Shown: positions 16,495 through 26,976, counted from the stretch's first letter. The stretch: 64,000 nt of DNA from Mobilicoccus pelagius NBRC 104925 (GCF_000247995.1 NZ_BAFE01000089.1:207470-271469); one strand, 5' to 3'. Notes: generated by a model from the letters alone, not told the origin. A program made the numbers and translations.

Positions 16495-17829
16495 ATGCCG
16501 ACCGTCGAGCGACCACGCATCTCCCGACCGCAGGCGGCGGCGAAGTACGCCACCGCCCTCCTCGTCGGGCTCGGCACGTGGGCCCTCGGCCTCCCCGAGA
16601 CCGATCCCACCGGGCCGGTCACGACCGTGGAGGCCTTCCTCTTCCTCGACCTCTTCCTCGGCGTGGCCGTCCTCGCGGTCCTCCCGCTGCGCCGCCGGTT
16701 CCCCGTCGGTGTCGCCGTGGGCCTGTCCCTCGTGCTCGCCGTCTCCGGCGCGGCGACCGGCGCGTGGTCCTTCGCCGCCGTCTCCCTCGGGAGGCGACGC
16801 CGGGTCGCCCCCGCGGTCCTCGTCCTCGTCCTCGCGACCGCGTCCGCCCTCGCCTACGAGGCGTGGTTCCCGTACCCGTCCTCGCCCGACGAGGCCGAGG
16901 TCTCCTGGTGGGTCATGGGGGTGCTCGTCGCCCTCATGGAGAGCCTCGCCCTCGCCGTCGGCTTCTACCTCGGCGCACGCGACGCCCTCCTCGACTCCCT
17001 CCGCGAACGTGCCGAGGCGGCCGAACACGAACAGCACTCGCGCACCGCCCAGGCCCGCGCCGCCGAGCGTGCCCGCATCGCCCGCGAGATGCACGACGTC
17101 CTCGCCCACCGCATCTCCACCGTCGCGATGCACTCCGGCGCGCTCGCCTACCGCACCGACCTCACCCCCGAGGAGGTGTCCGGCGCCGCCCGCCTCATCC
17201 AGGAGAACGCCCACAGCGCCCTCGTCGAGCTGCGCGACATCCTCGGGGTGCTCCGCGAGACGGCCGAGGACGACGCGCACGGCGTACCCGAACCTCCGCA
17301 GCCGACGATCGCCGACCTCGACACCCTCGTCGCCGAGGCCGTCGCCGCAGGGCAGGTCGTCTCTCTCGACGTCGACATCGACGCCGGCGACGTCCCCGGC
17401 CCTCTCGGCCGCCACGTCTACCGCGCCGTGCAGGAGTGCCTGACGAACGCCCGCAAGCACGCGCCCGGCGCGCCCCTCGACGTCCGGATCGCCCGCGAGA
17501 GCGCGCCCACCGGAGCCCTCGCCGGGCTGCGCTCCCTCGGTCGTGGCGGAGCGGGTGACCTCCTCGTCGTCGACGTGAGCAATCCCCTCACCGCCTCCGC
17601 CCCCGGCCAGGGCGACGTCCCCGGCACGCCCGGCCTCTTCGCGACCCTGCCCGCGCGGGGCGACACCTCCGGCGTCCCCGCCGCCGAGACCGTCCCGACG
17701 AGCGGCGTCGGCCTCCTCGGCCTCGCCGAGCGGGCCGAACTCTCCGGCGGCCACCTCGACCACGGCCCCGAGGGGGGCCGCTACCGCACCCGACTCGTCG
17801 TCCCCTGGCCCGAACGGAGCCCCGTATGA
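16495..17829 (+). CDS. Sensor histidine kinase, NarL-type (HisKA_3)
   Basis: 444 residues. Four to five TM helices occupy about residues 15-160 with hardly any extracellular loop, so it probably senses within the membrane or through a partner. The HisKA_3 dimerisation region ERARIAREMHDVLAHRISTV contains the phospho-acceptor His200. The ATPase domain has the N-box ECLTNARKHAPG and the G-box GVGLLGLAERAELSGG. About 70 residues of Gly/Pro-rich, apparently disordered sequence separate these boxes, more than usual. A GGAGG-like site precedes the ATG. The stop overlaps the response regulator start (ATGA). Its promoter region is shared with the divergent ABC exporter. Confidence 0.92.
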   Translation: MPTVERPRISRPQAAAKYATALLVGLGTWALGLPETDPTGPVTTVEAFLFLDLFLGVAVLAVLPLRRRFPVGVAVGLSLVLAVSGAATGAWSFAAVSLGRRRRVAPAVLVLVLATASALAYEAWFPYPSSPDEAEVSWWVMGVLVALMESLALAVGFYLGARDALLDSLRERAEAAEHEQHSRTAQARAAERARIAREMHDVLAHRISTVAMHSGALAYRTDLTPEEVSGAARLIQENAHSALVELRDILGVLRETAEDDAHGVPEPPQPTIADLDTLVAEAVAAGQVVSLDVDIDAGDVPGPLGRHVYRAVQECLTNARKHAPGAPLDVRIARESAPTGALAGLRSLGRGGAGDLLVVDVSNPLTASAPGQGDVPGTPGLFATLPARGDTSGVPAAETVPTSGVGLLGLAERAELSGGHLDHGPEGGRYRTRLVVPWPERSPV

Positions 17830-18539
17830 CCACGCCCCACCCCGAGCAGATCTCCGCCGCCCCCGAGGGCACCGGACCGCAGCAGGCGCAGGTCCGTGCC
17901 GTCGTCGTCGACGACGACGCCCTCGTCCGCCAGGGTCTCGCGCTCGTCCTCGGCGGCAAGGGACCCGTCACGATCGTCGGCGAGGCCGCCGACGGGCTCG
18001 AGGCGGAGGGGGCCGTCGCGCGATGCCGCCCCGACGTCGTCCTCATGGACATCCGCATGCCTCGCCGCGACGGCATCGCCGCGACCCGCGCGATCTCGAG
18101 CGCCCCCGACGCGCCGCCGGTCCTCGTCCTCACGACGTTCGACGCCGACGACCTCGTCCTCGACGCGCTGCGGGCGGGCGCGGCCGGGTTCCTCCTCAAG
18201 GCGACGCCGCCGGAGCGGATGGTCGCGGCGATCCTCGCGGTCGCCGCCGGGGAACCCGCGTTCTCCCCGACCGTCATCGCGCAGGTCGTCGCCGCTGCGA
18301 CGCGCGGCGACGGCGGCGGGCGGCGCCAGGAGGCGCTCGACTCCCTCGCCGCGATCACCGAACGGGAGCGGGAGGTCGCCGTCGCCGTCGGCCGCGGCTG
18401 GTCCAACGCCCGCATCTCGGCCGAACTCTTCATGAGCGTCCCCACCGTCAAGGCGCACGTCTCGAAGATCTTCGAGAAGCTCGGCCTCGAGAACCGCGTC
18501 CAGATCGCCGTCCGCGTCCACGACGCCGAGCTCCTCTGA
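17826..18539 (+). CDS. LuxR/NarL-family response regulator
   Basis: 237 residues. The receiver domain has acidic residues Asp29-31 (VVVDDDALV), the phosphorylation site Asp75 in VLMDIRMPRRDG, Thr104 (LTTF) and Lys125 (FLLKAT). The C-terminal LuxR helix-turn-helix reads ITEREREVAVAVGRGWSNA then SVPTVKAHVSKIFEKLGL. It has a 22-residue N-terminal tail not needed for the fold. It is translationally coupled to the kinase gene. Genes for ABC exporters next to such pairs are often their targets, so control of the divergent exporter is a reasonable inference. Confidence 0.93.
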   Translation: MTTPHPEQISAAPEGTGPQQAQVRAVVVDDDALVRQGLALVLGGKGPVTIVGEAADGLEAEGAVARCRPDVVLMDIRMPRRDGIAATRAISSAPDAPPVLVLTTFDADDLVLDALRAGAAGFLLKATPPERMVAAILAVAAGEPAFSPTVIAQVVAAATRGDGGGRRQEALDSLAAITEREREVAVAVGRGWSNARISAELFMSVPTVKAHVSKIFEKLGLENRVQIAVRVHDAELL

Positions 18540-18626
18540 CCCCGCACGACTCTGACGCCGCACGCGCCTGTCGCCGAGGCCCCGTCGGGTCGGGCCGGCT
18601 CGGACGTGTCGGGGAAACGCGTCCGG

Positions 18627-19739
18627 TCAGTCGGCGCTGCCCGCCACCGCCTCGTACGCGGCGCGGAGGTCCTCGACGTCGGGGCCGACGAGCCGGGTGG
18701 GGGCGCCGACGCCGTCGAGGACGACGAACCGCAGGGTCGCCCCGCGGGTCTTCTTGTCTCGGCCCATGACGACGAGGAGCTCCTCGAAGCTCGCCCCGTC
18801 GTAGCGCGTCGGCAGGCCGAGCGACGCGAGGACGCGGCGGTGCCGGGCGACGGTGTCGGCGTCGAGATGCCCGGTGCGGACGGCGAGTTCGGCGACGAAC
18901 ACCATGCCGACGGCGACGGCGTCGCCGTGGCGCCACCGGTAGGACTCGGCCTGCTCGATCGCGTGGCCGAACGTGTGGCCGTAGTTGAGGATCTCCCGTA
19001 GCGACGACTCGCGGAGGTCCTCGGTGACGACGCGGGCCTTGACGGCGATCTTGCGTTCGACGATCTCCCGCAACACGTCGGAGGTGGGGTCGAGCGCGGC
19101 CTCCGGGTCGCTCTCGATGCGGTCGAGGATGACGGGGTCGGCGATGAACCCGCCCTTGACGACCTCGGCGAGCCCGGCGGCGAGGTCCGCCCGCGGCAGG
19201 GTGGCGAGGACGTCGAGGTCGGCGAGGACGCCGACCGGCGGGTGGAACGCGCCGACGAGGTTCTTGCCCTCGGCGGTGTTGATGCCGGTCTTGCCGCCGA
19301 CGGCCGCGTCGACCATGCCGAGCAGCGTCGTGGGCACGTCGACGAGCGGCACGCCCCGCAGCCACGTCGCGGCGACGAAGCCGCCGAGGTCGGTGACGGC
19401 GCCGCCACCGACGGCCACGATGACGTCGGTGCGAGTGAATCCGGCACGTCCGAGGACGCCCCACAGGTGGGTCGCGACCTCGATCGTCTTCGCGGACTCG
19501 GCGTCGGGCAGCTCCTCGAGGTGGACCTCGACGCCGCGGTCGGCGAGCGCGTCGGCGAGCCGCCGGGCGAGGTCGGCGACGGGGGCCGCGTGGGCGAGCA
19601 GTGCCCGGGCGGCCGACTCCGGTACGAGGTCACGGACCCGTCCGGCGATCCCCCGGCCGATGACGACGTCGTAGGCGCCCGGCGTCCCCGGTTCGCCGCC
19701 GACGTGGACGACGGTCTCGTCGCGCGTGTCCTCGCCCAT
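18627..19739 (-). CDS. aroB: 3-dehydroquinate synthase
   Basis: 370 residues. NAD-binding GGGAVTDLGGFVAATWLRG, the substrate region VDAAVGGKTGINTAEGKNLVG, metal-ligand sequences AEVVKGGFI and NYGHTFGHAIE with HGDAVAVGM are all present. The enzyme converts DAHP to 3-dehydroquinate, step two of the shikimate pathway. The ATG overlaps the aroK stop by one base. In many actinobacteria aroB is followed by aroQ, a peptidase gene or directly by efp; here the operon stops and an exporter-linked response regulator converges on it. Confidence 0.96.
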   Translation of the reverse strand: MGEDTRDETVVHVGGEPGTPGAYDVVIGRGIAGRVRDLVPESAARALLAHAAPVADLARRLADALADRGVEVHLEELPDAESAKTIEVATHLWGVLGRAGFTRTDVIVAVGGGAVTDLGGFVAATWLRGVPLVDVPTTLLGMVDAAVGGKTGINTAEGKNLVGAFHPPVGVLADLDVLATLPRADLAAGLAEVVKGGFIADPVILDRIESDPEAALDPTSDVLREIVERKIAVKARVVTEDLRESSLREILNYGHTFGHAIEQAESYRWRHGDAVAVGMVFVAELAVRTGHLDADTVARHRRVLASLGLPTRYDGASFEELLVVMGRDKKTRGATLRFVVLDGVGAPTRLVGPDVEDLRAAYEAVAGSAD

Positions 19740-20314
19740 CACTCCCCCGTTCGCTCGCCGCGCCCGGAGCCGTCGGCGGCCAGGCGGTCGGCGATCTCGT
19801 CGACGATCTGCTCGACGTCCTTCTCGTCGGTGTCGACCCGCAGCCATGCGAGACGTTCGTAGATCGGCCGCCGCTGCTCCATGAGCTGCAGCCACTGGCC
19901 GCGCGGGTTGAGCGCGAGGAGCGGACGCCCCTGGTCGAACCCGGAGCGCTTGGCCGCGTACCGGAGGCTCACGTCGAGGAACACGACACGGTGCCCGGCG
20001 AGCAGCTCCTGGGTGTGGGGGTCGAGGATCGCGCCGCCGCCGAGGGAGACGACGCCGTCGTGACCGGCGAGCGCGTCGGCGACGGCCGTGCGCTCGAGGG
20101 CGCGGAATGCCTCCTCCCCCTGCTCGACGAAGATCTCGGGCACGGAGATCCCGGCGCGCTGCTCGACGAGGGCGTCGGTGTCGAGGAGGTCCACCCCGCG
20201 GCGACGCGCGAGCGCGGCCCCGACGCTCGACTTGCCGGCCCCGGGCGGCCCGGTGAGGACGGCGAGCGGGCGGGCGGTGGACGAGGTGGACGTCGTCGAG
20301 GCGGCGTCGGTCAT
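19739..20314 (-). CDS. aroK: Shikimate kinase
   Basis: 191 residues. P-loop [11 protein letters not shown], shikimate-binding [11 protein letters not shown] and GGGAIL, and the LID-region Arg in [18 protein letters not shown] are visible. It phosphorylates shikimate at the 3-hydroxyl with ATP. The start overlaps the aroC stop (ATGA) and the stop overlaps the aroB start, so all three are translationally coupled. About 15 Ser/Thr-rich residues precede the core. Confidence 0.95.
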   Translation of the reverse strand: MTDAASTTSTSSTARPLAVLTGPPGAGKSSVGAALARRRGVDLLDTDALVEQRAGISVPEIFVEQGEEAFRALERTAVADALAGHDGVVSLGGGAILDPHTQELLAGHRVVFLDVSLRYAAKRSGFDQGRPLLALNPRGQWLQLMEQRRPIYERLAWLRVDTDEKDVEQIVDEIADRLAADGSGRGERTGE

Positions 20315-21525
20315 CGCATCTCCTCGGGGATGGCGGCGAGGTAGGCCTCGACGTTGCGGCGCGTCTCGGTGACACTGTCGCCGCCGAACTTCTCGGCGAT
20401 CGCGTCGGCGAGGACGAGGGCGACCATCGCCTCGGCGACGACCCCGGCGGCCGGGACGGCGCACACGTCGGAGCGCTGGTGGATGGCCGTGGCGGGCTCG
20501 CCGCTCACGACGTCGACGGTGGCGAGCGCGCGGGGCACGGTGCTGATCGGCTTCATCGCCGCGCGGACGCGGAGGACGTCGCCGGTGGACATGCCGCCCT
20601 CGGTGCCGCCCGCGCGGTTCGTCGCGCGACGGATCGCGCCGGTCTCGTCGCGGCCGATCTCGTCGTGCGCCTCGGAGCCGCGGCGCGCGGCGGTGCGGAA
20701 CCCGTCGCCGACCTCGACGCCCTTGATCGCCTGGATCCCCATGAGCGCACCGGCGAGGCGCGCGTCGAGGCGACGGTCCCAGTGGACGTGGGAGCCGAGC
20801 CCGGGCGGGCACCCGTAGGCGAGGACCTCGACGACGCCGCCGAGGGTGTCGCCGCTCTTGTGGGCGGCGTCGATCTCCGCGACCATCGCCGCCGAGCCCG
20901 CGGCCTCGGACGCGCGCACCGGGTCGGCGTCGAGCGCGGCGACGTCACCCGGGCCGGGCAGGGGCGCGTCGTCGGAGACGCCCGCCCCGCCGACGGCGAC
21001 CGTGTGCGACACGAGGCGAATGCCCGCCGTCTGCGCGAGGTACGCCGCGGCGACGGCACCGAGCGCGACGCGGGCGGCCGTCTCACGTGCCGAGGCGCGT
21101 TCGAGGACGGGTCGGGCGTCGGTGAAGCCGTACTTCTGCATGCCCACGAGGTCGGCGTGCCCGGGCCGCGGCCGCGTGAGCGGACGGTTGCGGGCGATCT
21201 CCTTCGGGGCGTTGACGTCGTCGGCGGCGGCGAACGCCTCGGCGGGCACCGGGTCGGGGCTCATCACCGTCTCCCACTTGGGCCACTCGCTGTTGCCGAT
21301 GCGCAACGCGAACGGGGAGCCGAGGGTGACGCCGTGACGCAGACCGCCGATGATCTCGAGCTCGTCCTGCTCGAACTTCTGCCGCGCCCCCCGCCCGTGG
21401 CCGAGGCGACGGCGCGCGAGCGCCTCCTGGATGTCGGCACTCGTGACCTCCACCCCCGAGGGCAGGCCCTCGAGGACGGCGACGAGTGCCGGCCCGTGTG
21501 ATTCTCCGGCGGTCAACCAACGCAT
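20311..21525 (-). CDS. aroC: Chorismate synthase
   Basis: 404 residues. The N-terminus [20 protein letters not shown] carries the family's GESHG flavin/phosphate motif. [35 protein letters not shown] and the C-terminal [12 protein letters not shown] with AEKFGGDS are also typical. It uses reduced FMN to convert EPSP to chorismate. It lies 79 bases downstream of aroE and overlaps aroK. An ATG extension upstream would add sequence with no similarity, so 21525 is the start. Confidence 0.96.
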   Translation of the reverse strand: MRWLTAGESHGPALVAVLEGLPSGVEVTSADIQEALARRRLGHGRGARQKFEQDELEIIGGLRHGVTLGSPFALRIGNSEWPKWETVMSPDPVPAEAFAAADDVNAPKEIARNRPLTRPRPGHADLVGMQKYGFTDARPVLERASARETAARVALGAVAAAYLAQTAGIRLVSHTVAVGGAGVSDDAPLPGPGDVAALDADPVRASEAAGSAAMVAEIDAAHKSGDTLGGVVEVLAYGCPPGLGSHVHWDRRLDARLAGALMGIQAIKGVEVGDGFRTAARRGSEAHDEIGRDETGAIRRATNRAGGTEGGMSTGDVLRVRAAMKPISTVPRALATVDVVSGEPATAIHQRSDVCAVPAAGVVAEAMVALVLADAIAEKFGGDSVTETRRNVEAYLAAIPEEMR

Positions 21526-21604
21526 GGGCGTATGGTTCCACGCCCTGCCGTCGACCCGCCGCACCGCCCGGCCGGTGGACGTCCCGTGCCGCGCGTCGGG
21601 AACG

Positions 21605-22489
21605 TCAGGAGCAGCGTTCGCGGTTGCGCAGCGCGTCGTCGAGGGCGCGGCGCATCGCATCCAGGGGGGCGGTGTGGCCCGTCATGAGCTCGACCTGCCC
21701 GGCGGCCTGGTGGAGGAGCATCGCGGAGCCGGGGACGACGGTGGCCCCGCACGCCTCCGCCCAGCGGGCGAGGGGGGTGGGCCAGTCGGCATAGACGGCG
21801 TCGAGGAGCACGGTGCGCGACAGATCGGCGCTCGGGTCGAACCCGGCCTCCTCCCCGAGCGGCGCCCCGGCGGGAAGCGTCGAGACGACGACGTCGGCCG
21901 CGGCGCAGGCGCGGGAGACCGCGGCGGGGTCGTCGAGGAGGACGTCACCCTCCCACCCCTCGACCTGAGCCGTCGCCCGCACCCCGAGCTCCTCGGCGAG
22001 GTCGAGGGTCTCGGGGCGAACCCGGCTCCGCACCGCGAATCCCACGTGGCGGCACCCGAGTCGGGCGAGGGCGTCGAGGGCCGAACGGGCCGTCGCACCC
22101 GAGCCGAGGACGAGCGCGCGCCGTACGTCGCCGACCCCGGCCTCGAGGAGCGCGTCACGGACCCCGTCGGGGTCGGTGTTCGCCGCGACCCAGCCGTCCT
22201 CGCGGCGCACGAGCGTGTTCGCGGCGCCGATGCGTCGCGCCTGCTCGGTGACGGCCACGGCGAGCGCGAGGGCGTCCTCCTTGTCCGGCATCGTCACCGA
22301 GAGGCCGACCCAGTCGCGGCCGAGCCCTTCGACGAACGTCGGCAGGTCGAGTTCGCCCTCCCCGCCGATGCGGAACCGGTCGTAGGACCAGCCCGTGAGC
22401 CCGAGGGCGTCATAGGCCGCCCGGTGGAGCACCGGTGACAGGGAGTGCTCGACCGGGGAGCCGACGACGCCGGCGCGGTGCGTCAGCAC
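21605..22489 (-). CDS. aroE: Shikimate dehydrogenase
   Basis: 294 residues from a GTG at 22489, overlapping the mltG stop by seven bases. The substrate pocket motifs [10 protein letters not shown] and [10 protein letters not shown] (catalytic Lys), the NTDPDG loop and the NADP fold start [19 protein letters not shown] are present. It reduces 3-dehydroshikimate to shikimate with NADPH. An in-frame ATG 40 codons upstream lies inside mltG and was rejected because family proteins begin near [14 protein letters not shown]. Confidence 0.93.
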   Translation of the reverse strand: MLTHRAGVVGSPVEHSLSPVLHRAAYDALGLTGWSYDRFRIGGEGELDLPTFVEGLGRDWVGLSVTMPDKEDALALAVAVTEQARRIGAANTLVRREDGWVAANTDPDGVRDALLEAGVGDVRRALVLGSGATARSALDALARLGCRHVGFAVRSRVRPETLDLAEELGVRATAQVEGWEGDVLLDDPAAVSRACAAADVVVSTLPAGAPLGEEAGFDPSADLSRTVLLDAVYADWPTPLARWAEACGATVVPGSAMLLHQAAGQVELMTGHTAPLDAMRRALDDALRNRERCS

Positions 22490-23769
22490 GTGCCCGGGTG
22501 GGCCTGGCACCACGCCTGGAACTTGCGGACGTTGGCGTTGTGCTGGTCGTGGGTCTCGGCGAAGGCCGTCTCCCCCGTCTGCGGGTTGATCGTGACGAAG
22601 TAGAGCCACTTGCCCTTCGCCGGGTGGAGCGCCGCCCGGACGGAGGCGGTGCCCGGGTTGTCGATCGGGCCCTTGGGCAGACCGGGGTGGAGGTAGGTGT
22701 TGTACGGGTTGTCGTTCTTGCGGTCCGCGTCCGTCGTCGTGATCGTGCGCTTGCCCACGCCGTAGGAGACCGTCGAGTCGAGCTGCAACGGCATCCGGAT
22801 GCGCAGGCGGTTCTCGATGACGGCGGCGACCTTGGGGCGGTCCTCCGGCATCCGCGCCTCGGACTCGACGATGCTCGCGATCGTGATGATCTCGTGCATG
22901 TCGGCCTCCTCGACGCCGAGCGCCGAGTACCGGGCCGTGGCCTGGCCGACGAGCTCGGAGAGCTGCTCGGTGGCGGTGGCCTTGGGGCCGAACGTGTACG
23001 TCGCGGGGAAGAGGTACCCCTCGACGCTGCCGTTCGCGGCCTTGGGGAGGCCGAGCGCGGCGGACTTCTTCGACGCGGCGACGTACTCCTTGACGGGCAC
23101 GCCGGTGGCCTTGGAGAGCTCGGCGAAGATCTCGCTCGCACGCAGACCCTCACGGAGGGTCACGCTGCGCTCGTCGCGGGCCTCGCCGCTGCGAAGCCGG
23201 CTGAGCGCGTCGACGGCCTTCATCTGCGTCGGCAGCGCGTACGTGCCCGGCTGGATCTCGTCGCCGGGGTTCTCGGCGAGGGCCTTCTCGAACGCCTCGA
23301 CGGTCTTGACGACGTCGGCCTTCTGGAGCGTCCCGCCGATCGCCCGGCCTGTGTCGCCCTGGTGGACGACGACGGTCGCCCGTCCGGTGCCGGGGCCGTC
23401 GTAGTCCTTCTTCTCGAAGAACCCGCCGACCAGCGGCGCGAACAGCTGCACGGCGAGGACGAGGCCGCCGAGGACGAGCGCGAGCGCGACGCCGAGCACG
23501 GCGAGGCGGCGCCCGCGACCGCGGCGGTTCCGTCCGACCGAGGTCGCGCCGTGGCCGTCGAACAGGTCGTCCTCGTGCTCGTCGTCCCCGTGCTGGTCGT
23601 GCCCGTGCTCGTCGTCCTCGTGCTCGTCGTCCTCGACGTGGGCGTCGGATTCGAGGTCCTCCTCACCGCCGTGGCCCGAGAGGAGCGCGTCGTAGCGGGA
23701 GACGGGGACGTCGTCCTCGGGGTGCTCGTGCGGCACGTCGTGCGGGTCGTCGCCGTGTCGGTCGGTCAT
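22483..23769 (-). CDS. mltG: Endolytic transglycosylase MltG (YceG family)
   Basis: 428 residues. The first 80 are cytoplasmic and very rich in Asp, Glu and His (HEHPEDDVP, DDEHEDDEHGHDQH), followed by one TM helix (LAVLGVALALVLGGLVLAVQ). The extracytoplasmic part has a LysM-like segment and the YceG domain with YLFPATYTF, the catalytic-Glu motif IASIVESEA, IENRLRIRMPLQLDSTV and YNTYLHPGLPKGPI. It cleaves nascent glycan strands of peptidoglycan. The His/Asp-rich tail could bind metal, but that is only compositional. The start overlaps ruvX. Confidence 0.94.
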   Translation of the reverse strand: MTDRHGDDPHDVPHEHPEDDVPVSRYDALLSGHGGEEDLESDAHVEDDEHEDDEHGHDQHGDDEHEDDLFDGHGATSVGRNRRGRGRRLAVLGVALALVLGGLVLAVQLFAPLVGGFFEKKDYDGPGTGRATVVVHQGDTGRAIGGTLQKADVVKTVEAFEKALAENPGDEIQPGTYALPTQMKAVDALSRLRSGEARDERSVTLREGLRASEIFAELSKATGVPVKEYVAASKKSAALGLPKAANGSVEGYLFPATYTFGPKATATEQLSELVGQATARYSALGVEEADMHEIITIASIVESEARMPEDRPKVAAVIENRLRIRMPLQLDSTVSYGVGKRTITTTDADRKNDNPYNTYLHPGLPKGPIDNPGTASVRAALHPAKGKWLYFVTINPQTGETAFAETHDQHNANVRKFQAWCQAHPGTC

Positions 23770-24266
23770 CCCTGGGGTCCTTTGTGTCGGGGCTTGCGGG
23801 TGGGGACGACGTCACCGGGGGCGACACCACCTGCGCGTTCCTGGTCGAGTGCGGTCTGGAGGATGAGCACGGCGGCCGCCTGATCGACGACCTCCCGATG
23901 TCGCCGCCCGGGCCTGCCGCTGTCGTGGAGGTTGCGGTGCGCTGCAACCGTCGTGAGGCGCTCGTCGACGAGACGGACGGGCACCGGCGTGACGGCCCGG
24001 GCGAGGGCCGCCGCGTAACTGCGCGCGTGTCCGGCGGCCGCGCCCTCCTCCCCCGAGAGGGAGCGTGGCAGCCCGACGACGACCTCGACGGCCTGGCTCT
24101 CGCGGACGATGCCGGCGAGCGCCGTCATGTCGTCGCCGTCGAGGACGTCGGGGCCGCCGCGGGCGAGGGTCGCGACCGGGGTGGCGAGGACGCCGCTCGG
24201 GTCGGATCTCGCGACGCCGACCCGGACGGCGCCGACGTCCACGCCGATGCGCACTCCGGTTCTCAC
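23766..24266 (-). CDS. ruvX: Holliday junction resolvase-like nuclease (YqgF/RuvX)
   Basis: 166 residues from a GTG. The RNase H-like fold is marked by GVDVGAVRVGVARSDPSGVLATPV at the start (first catalytic Asp), VVVGLPRSLSGEEG, and VRLVDERLTTVAAH with the Asp-Glu pair; the third acid is in REVVDQAAAVLILQ. Members process pre-16S rRNA ends or branched DNA. It lies 7 bases after alaS and overlaps mltG, the standard actinobacterial order. Confidence 0.93.
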   Translation of the reverse strand: MRTGVRIGVDVGAVRVGVARSDPSGVLATPVATLARGGPDVLDGDDMTALAGIVRESQAVEVVVGLPRSLSGEEGAAAGHARSYAAALARAVTPVPVRLVDERLTTVAAHRNLHDSGRPGRRHREVVDQAAAVLILQTALDQERAGGVAPGDVVPTRKPRHKGPQG

Positions 24267-24273
24267 CTCGGCA

Positions 24274-26976
24274 TCATGCCCCGACGCCAGCCACGGAGCT
24301 TCGGATCTCGTTCAGCGCGTCGCCGATTCGCGTCGCGTCGGAGCCGCCGCCCTGGGCGAGATCGTCCTTTCCGCCACCACCGCCGCCGAGGACGCCGGCG
24401 GCCGTCTTGACGAGCGCACCGGCCTTGATGCCCTTCTCGCGGGCCGCGGCGTTGGTCGCGACGACGACGACCGGACGCTCCTTCGCGGCGGACGCGAGCG
24501 CGACGACGGCCGGCCGCTCCTCGCCGAGGCGCGAGCGGAGGTCGAGCGCGAGGGTGCGCAGGTCGTCGCCGGAGACGGACGTGGGAGTCTCGTGCACGAG
24601 GAGACGGATCCCGCCGACGTCCTGCGCCCCGGCGGCGAGCGTCGCCGCCTGGTCGAGGACCTGCTGACGACGCATCGCGTCGATCTCCCGCTCGGCCTCC
24701 TTGAGGCGCGTGAGCATCGCGGAGATGCGGTCGGCGAGCTCCTCGGGGCGGGCCTTGACGATGTCGGTGAGCTGGGAGAGCACGGCGCTCTCGCGGGCGA
24801 GGTGGGTGTAGGCGTCGGCGCCGACGAGGGCCTCGACGCGGCGCACGCCGGAACCGATCGAGGACTCGCCGAGGAGCTTGACGACGCCGAGCTGACCGAC
24901 GGTCATCGCGTGGGTGCCGCCGCAGAGCTCCTTGCTCCATGAACCGTCACCGATGGAGACGACGCGCACCTCATCGCCGTACTTCTCGCCGAACATCGCC
25001 ATCGCGCCCGACTCGAGCGCGGTCTTCTTGTTCATGACCTGCGCACTCACGGGCTGGTCGGTGAGGACGACCTCGTTGATGCGGCCCTCGATCTCCGAGA
25101 ACAGCGCGGGCGAGACGGGCTGGCCCCAGCTGAAGTCGAAGCGCAGACGCCCGGGCGCGTTCTCCGACCCGGCCTGCGTGGCCGTGCTCGAGAGGGCGTC
25201 GCGGAGCGACTGGTGGAGGATGTGCGTCGCCGTGTGGGAGCGGGAGACCGAGCGACGACGGTCGGCGTCGACCCGGCTCGTCGCACGGTCGCCGACGCCG
25301 AGCTCGCCGCTCTCGACGACGCCGCGGTGGACGATGAGGCCGGTGATGGGCTTCTGCACGTCGATGACGCGCATGAGCGCACCGTCGAGCTCGATGACGC
25401 CCTGGTCGGCGAGCTGGCCACCGCTCTCGGCGTAGAACGGCGTCTGGTCGAGGACGAGTTCGATCTCGTCGCCGGCCTTGGCCCGCGTGCCCGACGCACC
25501 CCCGACGAGGAGACCGGCGACGCGGCCCTCACCGGCGACACCCTCGTACCCGAGGAAGTCGACGGGCGTGCCGAGGGAGTCGGCGATCTCGCGGTAGAGG
25601 TGGGTGTCGACGTGGCCCGTCTTCTTCGCCTTGGCGTCGGCCTTCGCGCGGGTGCGCTGCTCGGTCATGAGCCGACGGAACCCCTCCTCGTCGACGGCGA
25701 GGCCCTGCTCGGCCGCCATCTCGAGGGTGAGGTCGATGGGGAACCCGTACGTGTCGTGGAGACGGAACGCCTCCTCGCCCGCGAGGCGACTACCGCCCTT
25801 CGCCCTCGTGCGCGAGACGGCGGTGTCGAGGATCGTCGTACCGGCCGACAGGGTGCGCGCGAACGCCTCCTCCTCGGCGTAGGCGATGGCGCTGATGCGC
25901 TCCCAGTCGCGCTGGAGCTCGGGGTAGGACTTCTTCATCCGGTCCTTGGAGACCGGGAGGAGCTCGGGCAGGCATGCGTCCTGCACGCCGAGGAGACGCA
26001 TCGAGCGGACCGCGCGGCGCAGGAGGCGACGCAGGACGTAGCCGCGACCCTCGTTGCCGGGGGTGACGCCGTCGCCGATGAGCATGAGGGAGGACCGCAC
26101 GTGGTCGGCGACGACCCGGAAGCGCACGTCGTCGGAGACGTTCGCGCCGTACCGGCGGCCCGTGATCTCCTCCGCCCGCTCGATGACGGGGTAGACCTCG
26201 TCGATCTCGTAGAGGTTGTCGACGCCCTGCAGCAGGTACGCGACGCGCTCCAGGCCCATGCCGGTGTCGATGTTCTGGCTCGGCAGGGGGCCGACGACCT
26301 TGAAGTCGTCCTTCGCCTTGACGTCGGTGATCTCCTCCGTCTGGAACACGAGGTTCCAGATCTCGAGGAACCGGTCCTCGTCGGCCTCGGGGCCGCCGTC
26401 GGCGCCGTACTCGCGGCCGCGGTCGATGTAGATCTCCGAGCAGGGGCCGCCGGGACCCTCGACGCCCATGTGCCAGTAGTTGTCCTTGAGGCTGCGGCCC
26501 TGGATGCGCTCGCGCGGGATGCCGGCGTCGAGCCAGTACTGCAGGGCCTCCTCGTCACCGTTCGGGTAGTCCGGGTGGTGGCCAGGGCCGAGGATCGTCA
26601 CCCACACCTTCTCGGGGTCGAACCCGAGGAACCCGTCCTGCTGACGCCCCGTGACGAACTCCCACGCGAACGCGATCGCGTCCTTCTTGAAGTAGTCGCC
26701 GAAGCTGAAGTTGCCGTTCATCTGGAAGAACGTGCCGTGCCGGGTGGTCTTGCCGACCTCTTCGATGTCACCGGTGCGCACGCACTTCTGCACGCTCGTG
26801 GCGCGGTGGTAGGGCGGGGTCTCCTGCCCGAGGAAGTACGGCTTGAACGGCACCATGCCCGCGTTGACGAACAACAGGTTGGGGTCGTCGTAGAGCAGGG
26901 GGGCGCTGGGGACGACGGTGTGTCCCTTGCTCTCGAAGAAGCGGAGCCAGCGGCGCCTGATCTCGGCGGTTTCCAT
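24274..26976 (-). CDS. alaS: Alanyl-tRNA synthetase
   Basis: 900 residues, full length. The catalytic domain begins [19 protein letters not shown] and includes [20 protein letters not shown] (motif 2 region). The editing domain carries [11 protein letters not shown] and [13 protein letters not shown], the four zinc-binding residues (HxxxH and CxxxH). The C-Ala region ends with Gly-rich [15 protein letters not shown]. It charges tRNA-Ala and clears Ser/Gly mischarging. It is the first gene of the leftward alaS-ruvX-mltG-aroECKB operon. The usual DUF948/DUF6167 genes found before alaS in some relatives are absent. Confidence 0.97.
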   Translation of the reverse strand: METAEIRRRWLRFFESKGHTVVPSAPLLYDDPNLLFVNAGMVPFKPYFLGQETPPYHRATSVQKCVRTGDIEEVGKTTRHGTFFQMNGNFSFGDYFKKDAIAFAWEFVTGRQQDGFLGFDPEKVWVTILGPGHHPDYPNGDEEALQYWLDAGIPRERIQGRSLKDNYWHMGVEGPGGPCSEIYIDRGREYGADGGPEADEDRFLEIWNLVFQTEEITDVKAKDDFKVVGPLPSQNIDTGMGLERVAYLLQGVDNLYEIDEVYPVIERAEEITGRRYGANVSDDVRFRVVADHVRSSLMLIGDGVTPGNEGRGYVLRRLLRRAVRSMRLLGVQDACLPELLPVSKDRMKKSYPELQRDWERISAIAYAEEEAFARTLSAGTTILDTAVSRTRAKGGSRLAGEEAFRLHDTYGFPIDLTLEMAAEQGLAVDEEGFRRLMTEQRTRAKADAKAKKTGHVDTHLYREIADSLGTPVDFLGYEGVAGEGRVAGLLVGGASGTRAKAGDEIELVLDQTPFYAESGGQLADQGVIELDGALMRVIDVQKPITGLIVHRGVVESGELGVGDRATSRVDADRRRSVSRSHTATHILHQSLRDALSSTATQAGSENAPGRLRFDFSWGQPVSPALFSEIEGRINEVVLTDQPVSAQVMNKKTALESGAMAMFGEKYGDEVRVVSIGDGSWSKELCGGTHAMTVGQLGVVKLLGESSIGSGVRRVEALVGADAYTHLARESAVLSQLTDIVKARPEELADRISAMLTRLKEAEREIDAMRRQQVLDQAATLAAGAQDVGGIRLLVHETPTSVSGDDLRTLALDLRSRLGEERPAVVALASAAKERPVVVVATNAAAREKGIKAGALVKTAAGVLGGGGGGKDDLAQGGGSDATRIGDALNEIRSSVAGVGA

